From an uncultured Christensenella sp. (lineage in GTDB: Bacteria > Bacillota > Clostridia > Christensenellales > UBA3700), in assembly GCA_910584035.1 (NCBI GenBank), contig CAJTZR010000071.1:1-10097 (forward strand): a stretch of DNA of 10,097 nt, read 5' to 3'. The position numbers and the translations under genes are program-made. Under the pieces are notes generated by a model that ran no database searches, was not told where the DNA came from, and worked only from the letters and a program-made list of their open reading frames with translations. Shown here one piece after another: positions 1-7,380 of the stretch. Every line of letters begins with the position of its first letter. Position 1 is the first letter of the stretch.

Positions 1-43
1 TTTGAATTAACAATTGCTGATGTCAAATGCCACTACGTGTCGC

Positions 44-100
44 TTATCGGGGTCCCCACAAAATAGCTTTTTTGTGGGGTGTATAAACAGCTTCCGATAA
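44..100. other. Nested inverted repeats (candidate RNA structure)
   Basis: A 10-bp perfect stem (54-63 with 70-79, CCCCACAAAA/TTTTGTGGGG, 6-base loop) sits inside a second 7-bp stem (44-50 with 94-100, TTATCGG/CCGATAA). There is no T-run after the inner stem on the plus strand, so it is not itself a canonical terminator. It lies about 45 bases before the terminator at 144-177. It could be the 3' part of a small RNA, or a 3' UTR of a gene to the left of the window. No coding sequence is convincing in 1-360. Confidence 0.45.
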
Positions 101-143
101 TATAATTAAATATAGTGTTTGATATAAAAGCAAAGTAAAATAC

Positions 144-177
144 AAAACCTACTCCATTATAGAGTAGGTTTTTGTTT
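144..177. terminator. Intrinsic terminator, probably bidirectional
   Basis: An 11-bp perfect stem (144-154 AAAACCTACTC, 162-172 GAGTAGGTTTT) with a 7-base loop is followed by a T-rich tail (TTTGTTT to 177) on the plus strand. Read on the minus strand the same stem ends in TTTT and is followed by a further T-rich stretch. It could therefore stop a plus-strand transcript entering from the left and the minus-strand M60 transcript, whose stop codon lies about 190 bases away. Confidence 0.75.
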
Positions 178-248
178 AATGATATTTTTAATTATAGATT
201 CTATTGTTACTTAAAAAGTTGGCAATTATAATTTTATCTATGAGAAGT

Positions 249-291
249 AAATTTTAAGCCCGCTTAAAATTTGGTATTGCGAGTGCAATAC
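249..291. repeat. Two adjacent hairpins downstream of the M60 gene
   Basis: Two perfect inverted repeats lie one base apart: AAATTTTAAGC/GCTTAAAATTT (249-259 and 262-272, 2-base centre) and GTATTGC/GCAATAC (274-280 and 285-291, 4-base loop GAGT). Short palindromes follow near 304-313 (CAAGTACTTG) and 331-340 (TTGCTAGCAA). They lie in the 3' untranslated region of the M60 gene. No U-tract follows in the minus direction, so they may stabilise the mRNA end rather than terminate. The remainder of 178-360 shows nothing else recognisable. Confidence 0.4.
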
Positions 292-360
292 TATTTGCTG
301 ATGCAAGTACTTGAAATTCTAATTACCTAGTTGCTAGCAATTATCCCCACGTGCTGTTGC

Positions 361-3300
361 CTATGACTTATATATAACTATAGATTCAAAATTTGATTCG
401 CCTAAACACTTGATAATTACGCTATGCGTTTTTATTTCTAATTCAGGTGAAATGTAACTTGGTTTATATGCTGTGTCTGTTTTTTCAAAGTCCATTGAGT
501 TAACTTTTTTACCATCAATATAAACTTCAAAATTATTATTTTCCAACACAGATAGTAACAATAATCTGTTACCAGTAAATTCAAATTGTATTGCGGAATT
601 AGTTTTACCAACATAAACACGACCGAATTTTGAAATTACATTTTGAATATCCCAACTACCAGTAAGTTTTAAATTTTTATCTCCTAGTGCTAATTGAGTA
701 CCATTATTTAGCAAGAATTTGTAAGTAAATTCTAGTTCAGTAATAAAAATATCATAATTATTAAAAGAAGATTCTATTGCCAGTTTATAATATTGGAATG
801 TGTAAAGTTTATTAAATTCAAATTGCTGTAGTGATTGAGGCAGATTATCACTTGCTACTGTATTTATTATTAAATCCCAATCAGTCCCATTTGAACTGAT
901 GTATAATTTTAATTTTTTTGGTCTTTGATGACCATTAGTACTTTTTCTTAAATGTATAGTAAATACACTAGCTGTAATAGGTTGGTCAAACTTAGCAACA
1001 AAATATAATGGATTTGTTTCAGAGAAACTATTATTTGTTGTAAATATATATGTGTTTTTGTCTCCATCAACCAAATTCTCTATTTTATTTGAATTAGCAT
1101 TGTGTGGTTTATAATTTGTTTCAACTATAGTTTGCTTTGTGTCAATAACTTGTTGGTTAGTTTCTTTATAACTATAAACAAGATTTTTGTTATAGTAGTA
1201 TTCTGGATTAAAGTGGTTCTCAGCAGGTTGATAACTTTCTCTATATGCTGTAGCATAGCTTATTGTTGTTGGGTTTTGAATATCTGGTAATGGGTTTCCA
1301 TCAGAGTCAAGTAACGGATTTCCGTTATCATCAACTTGAGGCATAGGGTCAGGTACTTTACCCATACCAACACCAATAAAGCTTCCTCTAGGGGAATTTT
1401 GGGCAATCATAACAGCTCTTAAATATACCCAATCACCATATTTTAAGTCAAGTTCAATATATGTTCCTTCAATTTGTTGACTATTTTGAGTAGGGAAGCC
1501 AGTGTTTGTTCCTTTTTGTATATATTCACACGAATATTTGAAATCACTATTTTTTTCTGGTATTTCGTTCACCGCAAGGAACAAAGCTACATTATATCTA
1601 CCTCTTATCTGGAATCGGTATTTACCCGTTTCAGAAATTAGGAATTTGCCTTTTACTTCCATTACACTATTGTGACTAGCAGCCTCATTAGCTTCGTCAG
1701 TAGTCATCCAAATGTCAGTATTTGAGTTTTGAGTAGTATTTTTATTATCGCCTTTAATTACACCTGTATTGCCAGCATACCCATTAATAAATGCATCTTT
1801 TGCACTAGTATATTTTGTTTCACCTTCAAAATTATATGTTGTACGCTCTAACATCCTACCAGTTAGTTCGTGTGATTGCTCAAACTCCAATATCAAATCA
1901 ACATCTTCAACTACAAATGCGTTATCATCTTTTGTTATCTCTAATGTAACATAAATCTCACCAGTCATTAATTTATCATTAGGTGATAAATTATATAGAT
2001 AGTTGTCATTACCTATTCTTGTTATAACGCCATTCTCTGGTTGAGTAATGCTTTTAACTTTGTATGAGAAACCTTCTGGTAAAACTATACTACCTGATTT
2101 ATGGTTGCCATCTGCTAAAAGAGTATAAGGTGATAGGTCAATTGTAAAGTCTTGTCCATAAGCTATTACATATGGTTGCATTGTTTTATTGAACTTATTT
2201 ACATTATCATAGTTATAACCACGTCCAGTTTGATATACACTAGAAACTGGTACAAACATTGGATAATTTGGATTAGAGTTTGCTTTTAACCATTCAGCAG
2301 TAATCGTTCCTGGTTGAACTTCGTTTGCTCTTAACATCTCAGAGAAGTAGTATGTCATATTATAGTGAGTAACTTGTTCCCACTTTTTAAAGTAGTTTTG
2401 GTAAGATTGACCGCCCCCCAATTTTCTAACTTGCATAAAGGCGTCTGGACCAAAATTATGTAGTAGTGTGGCATACAAAGATAAACCTTTATTACCATTT
2501 TCTGGGTTTTGGTTAGGATTTTGAATACGTTTAACTTGTTCTAAAGCCCAAGTTGCTACTGTATATCTATTCCAACCGCCAAGACCTGTTGCACCAAAGT
2601 TACCCATCTGTCTTGAGGAAGATATTTGTGTAAATAGAGCATATGATACAAGAGTTAGTGCGTTGTTAGTTACCTCACCACCAGCACCAACACCATAGCC
2701 TTGGAAATTGTGGTGATATTCGTGTAGATTACCCCAACCACCAGATTTACGTAAACCTTCATAGTTTAAGGAGTTTGCCATCCAGCTACCAGGGCAGTTT
2801 ACTGCACCTTGAGTTGGAAAAGCTACCGCAGCACCTGCAGCAACAAATGGGTCATATAAGAATACTATATTTTGATTGTAGCCATATGTAGTAACTGATG
2901 TGATTTTATCCCATAAAACTGCAACTTTGTATAAATCGTCATAAGAGTAGTTTTGAGCATAAATCTTTGGACCAGAGTGTAATACACCATTATCCCAAAC
3001 TTCTAAATCAAAATAAGGTACAGTAGAGTCTTTATTTGCATCAAATTCCTCTGGTGTAGTGTGACCCAATATAAAGTGAGAATAAGTTACACCACCAGAA
3101 ATAGTCATACTAAAGCTTGTAGTTATGCGATGAAAACTTGCATTTGAATTCGTTACATAAATTGGACCACCTAGGAAGGAACCAATGTATCCAACATAAA
3201 CATCTTTTTCTGCATCATATTCTGCAGTATTTTTTGTTATCATCATTGAGTTTAATATAACTGGGAATCTTTGCATTTGACCTTTTGCTACCCAAATGTT

Positions 3301-5127
3301 ATTTGCCTTTCTATTGTAAAGAGCCTGACCTATGTGTATCAAAACGCCACCAGTTCGCTCCATATCATCTTTGCTTATTTCAACTTTTATAACTTCACCC
3401 GCTGGGGCATATAAACCTGTTACATTATACATTTCTTGATAACTATTATTGTTATAAAGAAACGAACGAGGATTGAAAGTCATTTTTTTGATTACGGCTT
3501 TTTCATCATTTGATATATCACCGAAATACATTCCTACAGAGCTAATGTGTTTATAAAGTTTATTAGGACTACCAGTAACACGTTGTCCATTTAGATATAG
3601 ATTACCATCTTTATCCATTTTGTCATAAGTATTTTTAGGATAACCATCGCTACCTATTCTTGTATGAATTGTACATAGTTGAATAGCTTCATTAACAAGT
3701 TTTTGTCTTAGCGAAGCATCACTCATACCTTGAGGTGTATAACCATATTTAGGATAATATTTTTCTGCTAATCCTGAAGCACTTTCATATGATACTTCAG
3801 TAGGGATTTTTCTGTCAACATAGCCTAGAATTTCAGCATTATAACCGGCAGTAGCAGTAGTGCGGTATTCATAGTCATATGTAGAGCCAGTAGTAATGCT
3901 ATCACTCTTAATGCTTTGGCTTGAATTGCTTGGTAATTTGTTTTTGTTTGCATTAACCACGCCCAAAGATATACTTAAAATAAATATGAACATTAAGAAC
4001 AATGCCAAAGCAATTATCGCAAAAAGACGAATTTTATTGCCTTTAAAGAAATCAACAAAAGTTGTTTTGCCTTGTCCGTTTGTATTAGCAGTTGCTTTAG
4101 TAGCTGTGCTTGTATTTTCTTGTTTGTTTTTGCCAGCAACCATAGCCACCATTTTATCTTTAAATGATACCTTTTGATTGTTTTGCTTATTGTCATTATT
4201 AGCTTTTGGTTTTTTCGCATTTTGTTCAACGTTTTCCTCAGCTTTATTCTTTTTGCCAAAAGCAAACATAGCGGAAAAATCAATTTTTGACTTTTCAGCC
4301 TTATTATCCTCAGTTTTGCTTGCAACTACTTCATCTTTAGCAGAAGTATTTTCAGCTTTTTTAGTTTGAGCTTTATCGGCTACTTTTTTTGTAGTTTTAC
4401 TATCTGTTGTAGTGACGCTTGCTTTTGTAGTAGTTTTGTCAGCAACAGCTTTGTTATCAGCTTTTACTGTGTTTTTTGTCTCAGCCTTAGCAGTTGCAGC
4501 TTTAGGTTGTTCCGCAGTCTTGATGTCAGCTTTTGTACTTGATTTGCTAGTTACGTTAGTATCGGCTTTGCTATCAATCTTATTGCTTGTTTTTGCACTG
4601 GTTTTTGTTGCTGTTTTATTTTCAGTAGCTTTAGCTTCAACCTTAGTGCTTGTAGACTTTGGCTCTGTCTTACTTGCACTAGAAGCTTTAGCCACTACGT
4701 TGTTAGTAGCTTTTGTTTCAGCTTTAGTCTCTTTTGCAATTGAAGATTTTGTGCCACTTGTAACCTTTGCAGTGTCCTTAGTTGCTGTAGCCTTAGTCAC
4801 AGCTTTAGTAGTTGCAGTAGTTGCTTTTGTAGACTTATTAGCTGTAGTAGTTTTGCTTGCATTAGTAGCTTTGCTGTTACTAGTTGTTTTTTCTGTCGTA
4901 GCAGTCTTTTTAGTTTCAGCTTTTTCGGCAGTAGCCTTACTACTTGTTGCCTTAGTGCTTTCAGCTTTTGTTACACTTGCCTTAGCAGTTGTAGATTTTG
5001 CGGAAGTAGTTGCTTTTGCACTTGATTCCGCTTTTTTAGCTGTAGTATCTTTGCTAGTGGTAGTTTTAGTTCCAGTAGCTTTAGGTGTACTTTCAGCGTT
5101 TTTTGTTTTGGAATTTTTTTCTGCCAT
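361..5127 (-). CDS. Membrane-anchored M60 (enhancin-like) metallopeptidase with Lys/Ala/Thr-rich tail
   Basis: A 1588-residue predicted zinc metallopeptidase of family M60, a family that cleaves mucins and other glycoproteins. Start at ATG 5127 is set by GGGAGA (5135-5140), about 7 bases upstream; an in-frame TTG at 5142 lies upstream of this site. Residues 2 to about 280 are almost only Lys, Ala, Thr, Ser, Glu, Asp and Asn. A single membrane helix (about 366-389, preceded by KGNKIR) predicts tail inside, enzyme outside. The M60 region (about 560-960) has the TGLYAPAGE motif (from 570) and the zinc site HEYHH (802-806), with Glu818 as likely third ligand (HExxH-x11-E). C-terminal parts: a PA14/GLEYA-like beta domain (about 1100-1260, weak), a discoidin/CBM32-like domain (about 1325-1470) and a final beta-rich domain (1472-1588). 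No LPXTG motif or cleavable signal is seen. Family and active site are well supported; the substrate is inferred. Confidence 0.93.
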   Translation of the reverse strand: MAEKNSKTKNAESTPKATGTKTTTSKDTTAKKAESSAKATTSAKSTTAKASVTKAESTKATSSKATAEKAETKKTATTEKTTSNSKATNASKTTTANKSTKATTATTKAVTKATATKDTAKVTSGTKSSIAKETKAETKATNNVVAKASSASKTEPKSTSTKVEAKATENKTATKTSAKTSNKIDSKADTNVTSKSSTKADIKTAEQPKAATAKAETKNTVKADNKAVADKTTTKASVTTTDSKTTKKVADKAQTKKAENTSAKDEVVASKTEDNKAEKSKIDFSAMFAFGKKNKAEENVEQNAKKPKANNDNKQNNQKVSFKDKMVAMVAGKNKQENTSTATKATANTNGQGKTTFVDFFKGNKIRLFAIIALALFLMFIFILSISLGVVNANKNKLPSNSSQSIKSDSITTGSTYDYEYRTTATAGYNAEILGYVDRKIPTEVSYESASGLAEKYYPKYGYTPQGMSDASLRQKLVNEAIQLCTIHTRIGSDGYPKNTYDKMDKDGNLYLNGQRVTGSPNKLYKHISSVGMYFGDISNDEKAVIKKMTFNPRSFLYNNNSYQEMYNVTGLYAPAGEVIKVEISKDDMERTGGVLIHIGQALYNRKANNIWVAKGQMQRFPVILNSMMITKNTAEYDAEKDVYVGYIGSFLGGPIYVTNSNASFHRITTSFSMTISGGVTYSHFILGHTTPEEFDANKDSTVPYFDLEVWDNGVLHSGPKIYAQNYSYDDLYKVAVLWDKITSVTTYGYNQNIVFLYDPFVAAGAAVAFPTQGAVNCPGSWMANSLNYEGLRKSGGWGNLHEYHHNFQGYGVGAGGEVTNNALTLVSYALFTQISSSRQMGNFGATGLGGWNRYTVATWALEQVKRIQNPNQNPENGNKGLSLYATLLHNFGPDAFMQVRKLGGGQSYQNYFKKWEQVTHYNMTYYFSEMLRANEVQPGTITAEWLKANSNPNYPMFVPVSSVYQTGRGYNYDNVNKFNKTMQPYVIAYGQDFTIDLSPYTLLADGNHKSGSIVLPEGFSYKVKSITQPENGVITRIGNDNYLYNLSPNDKLMTGEIYVTLEITKDDNAFVVEDVDLILEFEQSHELTGRMLERTTYNFEGETKYTSAKDAFINGYAGNTGVIKGDNKNTTQNSNTDIWMTTDEANEAASHNSVMEVKGKFLISETGKYRFQIRGRYNVALFLAVNEIPEKNSDFKYSCEYIQKGTNTGFPTQNSQQIEGTYIELDLKYGDWVYLRAVMIAQNSPRGSFIGVGMGKVPDPMPQVDDNGNPLLDSDGNPLPDIQNPTTISYATAYRESYQPAENHFNPEYYYNKNLVYSYKETNQQVIDTKQTIVETNYKPHNANSNKIENLVDGDKNTYIFTTNNSFSETNPLYFVAKFDQPITASVFTIHLRKSTNGHQRPKKLKLYISSNGTDWDLIINTVASDNLPQSLQQFEFNKLYTFQYYKLAIESSFNNYDIFITELEFTYKFLLNNGTQLALGDKNLKLTGSWDIQNVISKFGRVYVGKTNSAIQFEFTGNRLLLLSVLENNNFEVYIDGKKVNSMDFEKTDTAYKPSYISPELEIKTHSVIIKCLGESNFESIVIYKS

Positions 5128-5185
5128 TTTAAAATCTCCCAATTAAAAATTTTTATTATTTATATATAAATAATTATACATCACA

Positions 5186-5214
5186 AGTATAATATAATAT
5201 GAACAAATTGTCAA
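5186..5214 (-). promoter_or_regulatory. Sigma-A promoter of the M60 gene
   Basis: Read on the minus strand, a perfect -35 TTGACA (5209-5214) and -10 TATACT (5186-5191) are separated by exactly 17 bases. The predicted transcription start is near 5179, giving a 5' untranslated leader of about 50 bases before the ATG at 5127. No operator-like repeat is obvious between promoter and start. Confidence 0.85.
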
Positions 5215-5344
5215 GAAAGCGAATGCAGTTTTAAATACTAAATTTATTTTTAATAGAATTATTTACCAAAAATTTACCTTACTAAAAAAATTAAGTAAGT
5301 TTTTGACTAAGTGTGTAATATTAGTAATAAACTAATATACATAA

Positions 5345-5373
5345 TTGACAAATTTGGAATTTGTGCGTATAAT
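5345..5373 (+). promoter_or_regulatory. Consensus sigma-A promoter of the small membrane protein gene
   Basis: A perfect consensus -35 TTGACA (5345-5350) and -10 TATAAT (5368-5373) have a 17-base spacer. The predicted start near 5380 gives a 5' leader of about 55 bases to the ATG at 5436. It diverges from the M60 promoter, with about 130 bases of AT-rich DNA between the two -35 boxes. Confidence 0.88.
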
Positions 5374-5435
5374 AAAAATACAAAGCTGAGTTTGCTTATG
5401 CATAATTAGGCTTAAAATTATTTGAGGTGAATTTA

Positions 5436-5867
5436 ATGAGCGAAAAAGAATTTAATACTGAAGAGACTGAACGTAACAAAGCTCCTGAGGTTGAGGCAGA
5501 AATTGTTAATGAAAAAGAGAATAACAAAAACACAAGTGCAAATATTAATTCTGATGACGAAATGACTAAGAAAATTATATTTTCATTATGTTACTTGTTT
5601 GGAATTTTGTTTTTTGTTCCATTATTGCTTTATAAAGATGATTCTAGGGCAATACGTCACGCAAATGAGGGATTAGTTTTACTATTATTTTCAGTAGTAG
5701 GTAATGTCGTATTAGGTATTGTTTCTGGCTTTTTATGGTTCTTTAGTATTTTTATTGGCTTGTATTCTTTATTTATATTTGTGTTGGGAATTATTGGTAT
5801 TGTATATGTTGTAACTGACCAAGAAAAGGAATTGCCATTACTAGGTAAAATAAAATTAATTAAGTAA
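5436..5867 (+). CDS. Small DUF4870/Tic20-like membrane protein
   Basis: 143 residues. The ATG at 5436 is chosen because the Shine-Dalgarno GAGGTG (5424-5429) stands 6 bases before it; an in-frame GTG at 5427 lies inside that site and is not a credible start. Residues 1-45 are hydrophilic and Glu/Asn/Lys-rich, presumably cytoplasmic. Hydrophobic segments follow at about 47-65, 79-98 and 101-126. The HANEGL motif (75-80), just before the second helix, and the terminal LPLLGKIKLIK match the pattern of DUF4870/Tic20-like proteins common in Firmicutes, which usually read HANQGL and end in a similar basic tail. The biochemical role of this family is not established. The gene is a single transcription unit between a consensus promoter and the terminator at 5959-6000. 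Family assignment is from recalled motif likeness. Confidence 0.85.
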   Translation: MSEKEFNTEETERNKAPEVEAEIVNEKENNKNTSANINSDDEMTKKIIFSLCYLFGILFFVPLLLYKDDSRAIRHANEGLVLLLFSVVGNVVLGIVSGFLWFFSIFIGLYSLFIFVLGIIGIVYVVTDQEKELPLLGKIKLIK

Positions 5868-5958
5868 AACAATTTATTTTAATATAAAATTTTTTAAGAA
5901 ATTGCAATTTTTTAAATTATAACTTTTTATGAACAGAATTAAAAATTAAATAGCATTA

Positions 5959-6000
5959 AAACAGCAAGGCGAAATGATAAATTTGCCTTGCTGTTTATTA
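5959..6000. terminator. Intrinsic terminator between convergent genes
   Basis: A 12-bp perfect stem (5959-5970 AAACAGCAAGGC, 5985-5996 GCCTTGCTGTTT) has a 14-base loop that could pair further (AAAT with ATTT). The stem ends in TTT on both strands, followed by TTATTAT on plus and T-rich sequence on minus. It lies between the converging ends of the DUF4870-like gene (stop at 5867) and the amidase-like gene (stop at 6065), so it probably serves both. Confidence 0.82.
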
Positions 6001-6064
6001 TACTATACCTTTAAATAAAAAGTATTATGATAAATATGTAATATTATTTTTTAAATAGTTTGAA

Positions 6065-7129
6065 TTATGATTGAGTTCTTCCACCGCCAATAGGAGTTAA
6101 TTTTGCCCAAGTTAGTGGTCCAACTATACCATCAACCGCAAGTCCGTTTTCTTCTTGAAATTGTTTCACTGCATTAAGAGTGTTATTGCCGAATATTCCG
6201 TCCGCAGTTCCAGCAGGGTAAAGCTTTGCAACCAACTTTTGTTGTAAGTAACGTACATATACGCCACGACTACCAGACCTTAACAATGGTAACTTGCTAT
6301 CTTGCATCATTAAAGTCCTCCAAGTATTTCTGCCAACAATGCCATCAACCGCTAAATTATTTTGTTGTTGGAATTTATATACTGCATTTTGAGTGCCACT
6401 ACCAAAAATGCCGTCAATAGTTAGTGCATTGCCATATAAATTTAAATAGCATTGTAAAAATTTTACAACATTTCCTCTGTTGCCATATCTAATTGTAGAC
6501 ATTTGAGTGTAATCAATATTTGCAATGTATTCTACATCTAAATTATTACTTACTCCAATTGCACCGCCATCACCACAATCTCTTTGGAAGTCAGGGTCCA
6601 TCATTAATTTTGCTTCCTCAAAGTTAGTCATAAATCCACATTCTGCAACAACAGCAGGGCAGTTAATGCTTCTTAACATTCCTATGCCGTATAAAGTGCC
6701 AATACCCAAATTTTTAGTGTCTATTTCTTCACTTAAGCCACTTGATACATCATACGCAAGTAATTTACTTGGTTGAGTAAAGCGGTTTTCATTTGAATAA
6801 AAAACTAAATGTCCATTAGTTGGATTAAAAGATAAATCGTTACCAATTGCATTGTAAGCATATGTAATTAAACAAGTTAAATTTTGTCTGTTTGCTCTAA
6901 CAACACGTTGATTGATTGAAATATCTGAAAGCTCTGGTTTAACATCAAAAACATTAAAGCCAGTTCGTAAACAAGCAATCAAAAAATATAATTTTGCAGG
7001 GCGGTTAAATTCGTTTTCATAAAAGCTTCTATTTATGTAAGGCATTATTGGTGTTCGTTTACCAGGAGTAATTGGTTGTATGCCGTGTTCATCATTTGCA
7101 CCTATTGTATAGTTTCCAGCAAAAGCCAT
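6065..7129 (-). CDS. Amidase_3-like protein with two peptidoglycan-binding domains; zinc site apparently incomplete
   Basis: 354 residues; ATG 7129 is preceded by a perfect GGAGG (7138-7142) at 8 bases. Residues 1 to about 185 resemble clostridial Amidase_3 N-acetylmuramoyl-L-alanine amidases, which cut the bond between muramic acid and the stem peptide. Matches include His15 followed by TPGKRTP, the YENEFNR glutamate motif (37-43), and PAVVAECGFMTN with catalytic Glu163. Where the family has SIHxNA for a second zinc-binding His, this protein reads TYAYNA (89-94), with Ala91 in the His place; the usual RGVK stretch near 141 is also lost. It may be inactive or altered. Two PG_binding_1 repeats follow (about 212-273 and 281-346), each with the DGIFG...T..AV..FQ..N.LAVDGIVG pattern. 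No signal peptide is visible, which would fit a mother-cell or lysis-released protein. It lies 251 bases after the ABC-F gene on the same strand; no strong sigma-A promoter was found in that gap. Confidence 0.88.
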   Translation of the reverse strand: MAFAGNYTIGANDEHGIQPITPGKRTPIMPYINRSFYENEFNRPAKLYFLIACLRTGFNVFDVKPELSDISINQRVVRANRQNLTCLITYAYNAIGNDLSFNPTNGHLVFYSNENRFTQPSKLLAYDVSSGLSEEIDTKNLGIGTLYGIGMLRSINCPAVVAECGFMTNFEEAKLMMDPDFQRDCGDGGAIGVSNNLDVEYIANIDYTQMSTIRYGNRGNVVKFLQCYLNLYGNALTIDGIFGSGTQNAVYKFQQQNNLAVDGIVGRNTWRTLMMQDSKLPLLRSGSRGVYVRYLQQKLVAKLYPAGTADGIFGNNTLNAVKQFQEENGLAVDGIVGPLTWAKLTPIGGGRTQS

Positions 7130-7380
7130 TGTTATATCCTCCGTTTTTTGTACATACTATGCTTAAAATTTTTATATTGTGAAAAGTGTACTAATTTTCT
7201 TGAAAGCTAGTATAATGGGGGATAATAAATGGTATTAAAATTTTGTTAGTAGTAATTAATTCATTTGAACATTTAACTTACATATTGATAATAACACTGA
7301 ATAATGGCGTTAAAGTAATTTAGCATCGATTTTTGACTGGTTTTTTATAAGTTTTAAACATTAATAGCTTTTATTGATAA

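Noticed and set aside
14..303. Repeated TTGCTGATG at 14-22 and 295-303
   Set aside because: A nine-base match with poorly matching flanks is compatible with chance in this short AT-rich region.
5128..5142. TTG start for the M60 protein
   Set aside because: It lies upstream of the GGGAGA ribosome site, which serves ATG 5127.
4412..5146. Open frame of 244 codons on the plus strand, very hydrophobic
   Set aside because: It is the antisense of the Lys/Ala/Thr-rich tail; complements of those codons give Val, Leu, Ala and Phe. No ribosome site or promoter supports it.
5427..5435. GTG start for the DUF4870-like protein
   Set aside because: The GTG overlaps the Shine-Dalgarno GAGGTG; ATG 5436 is correctly spaced.
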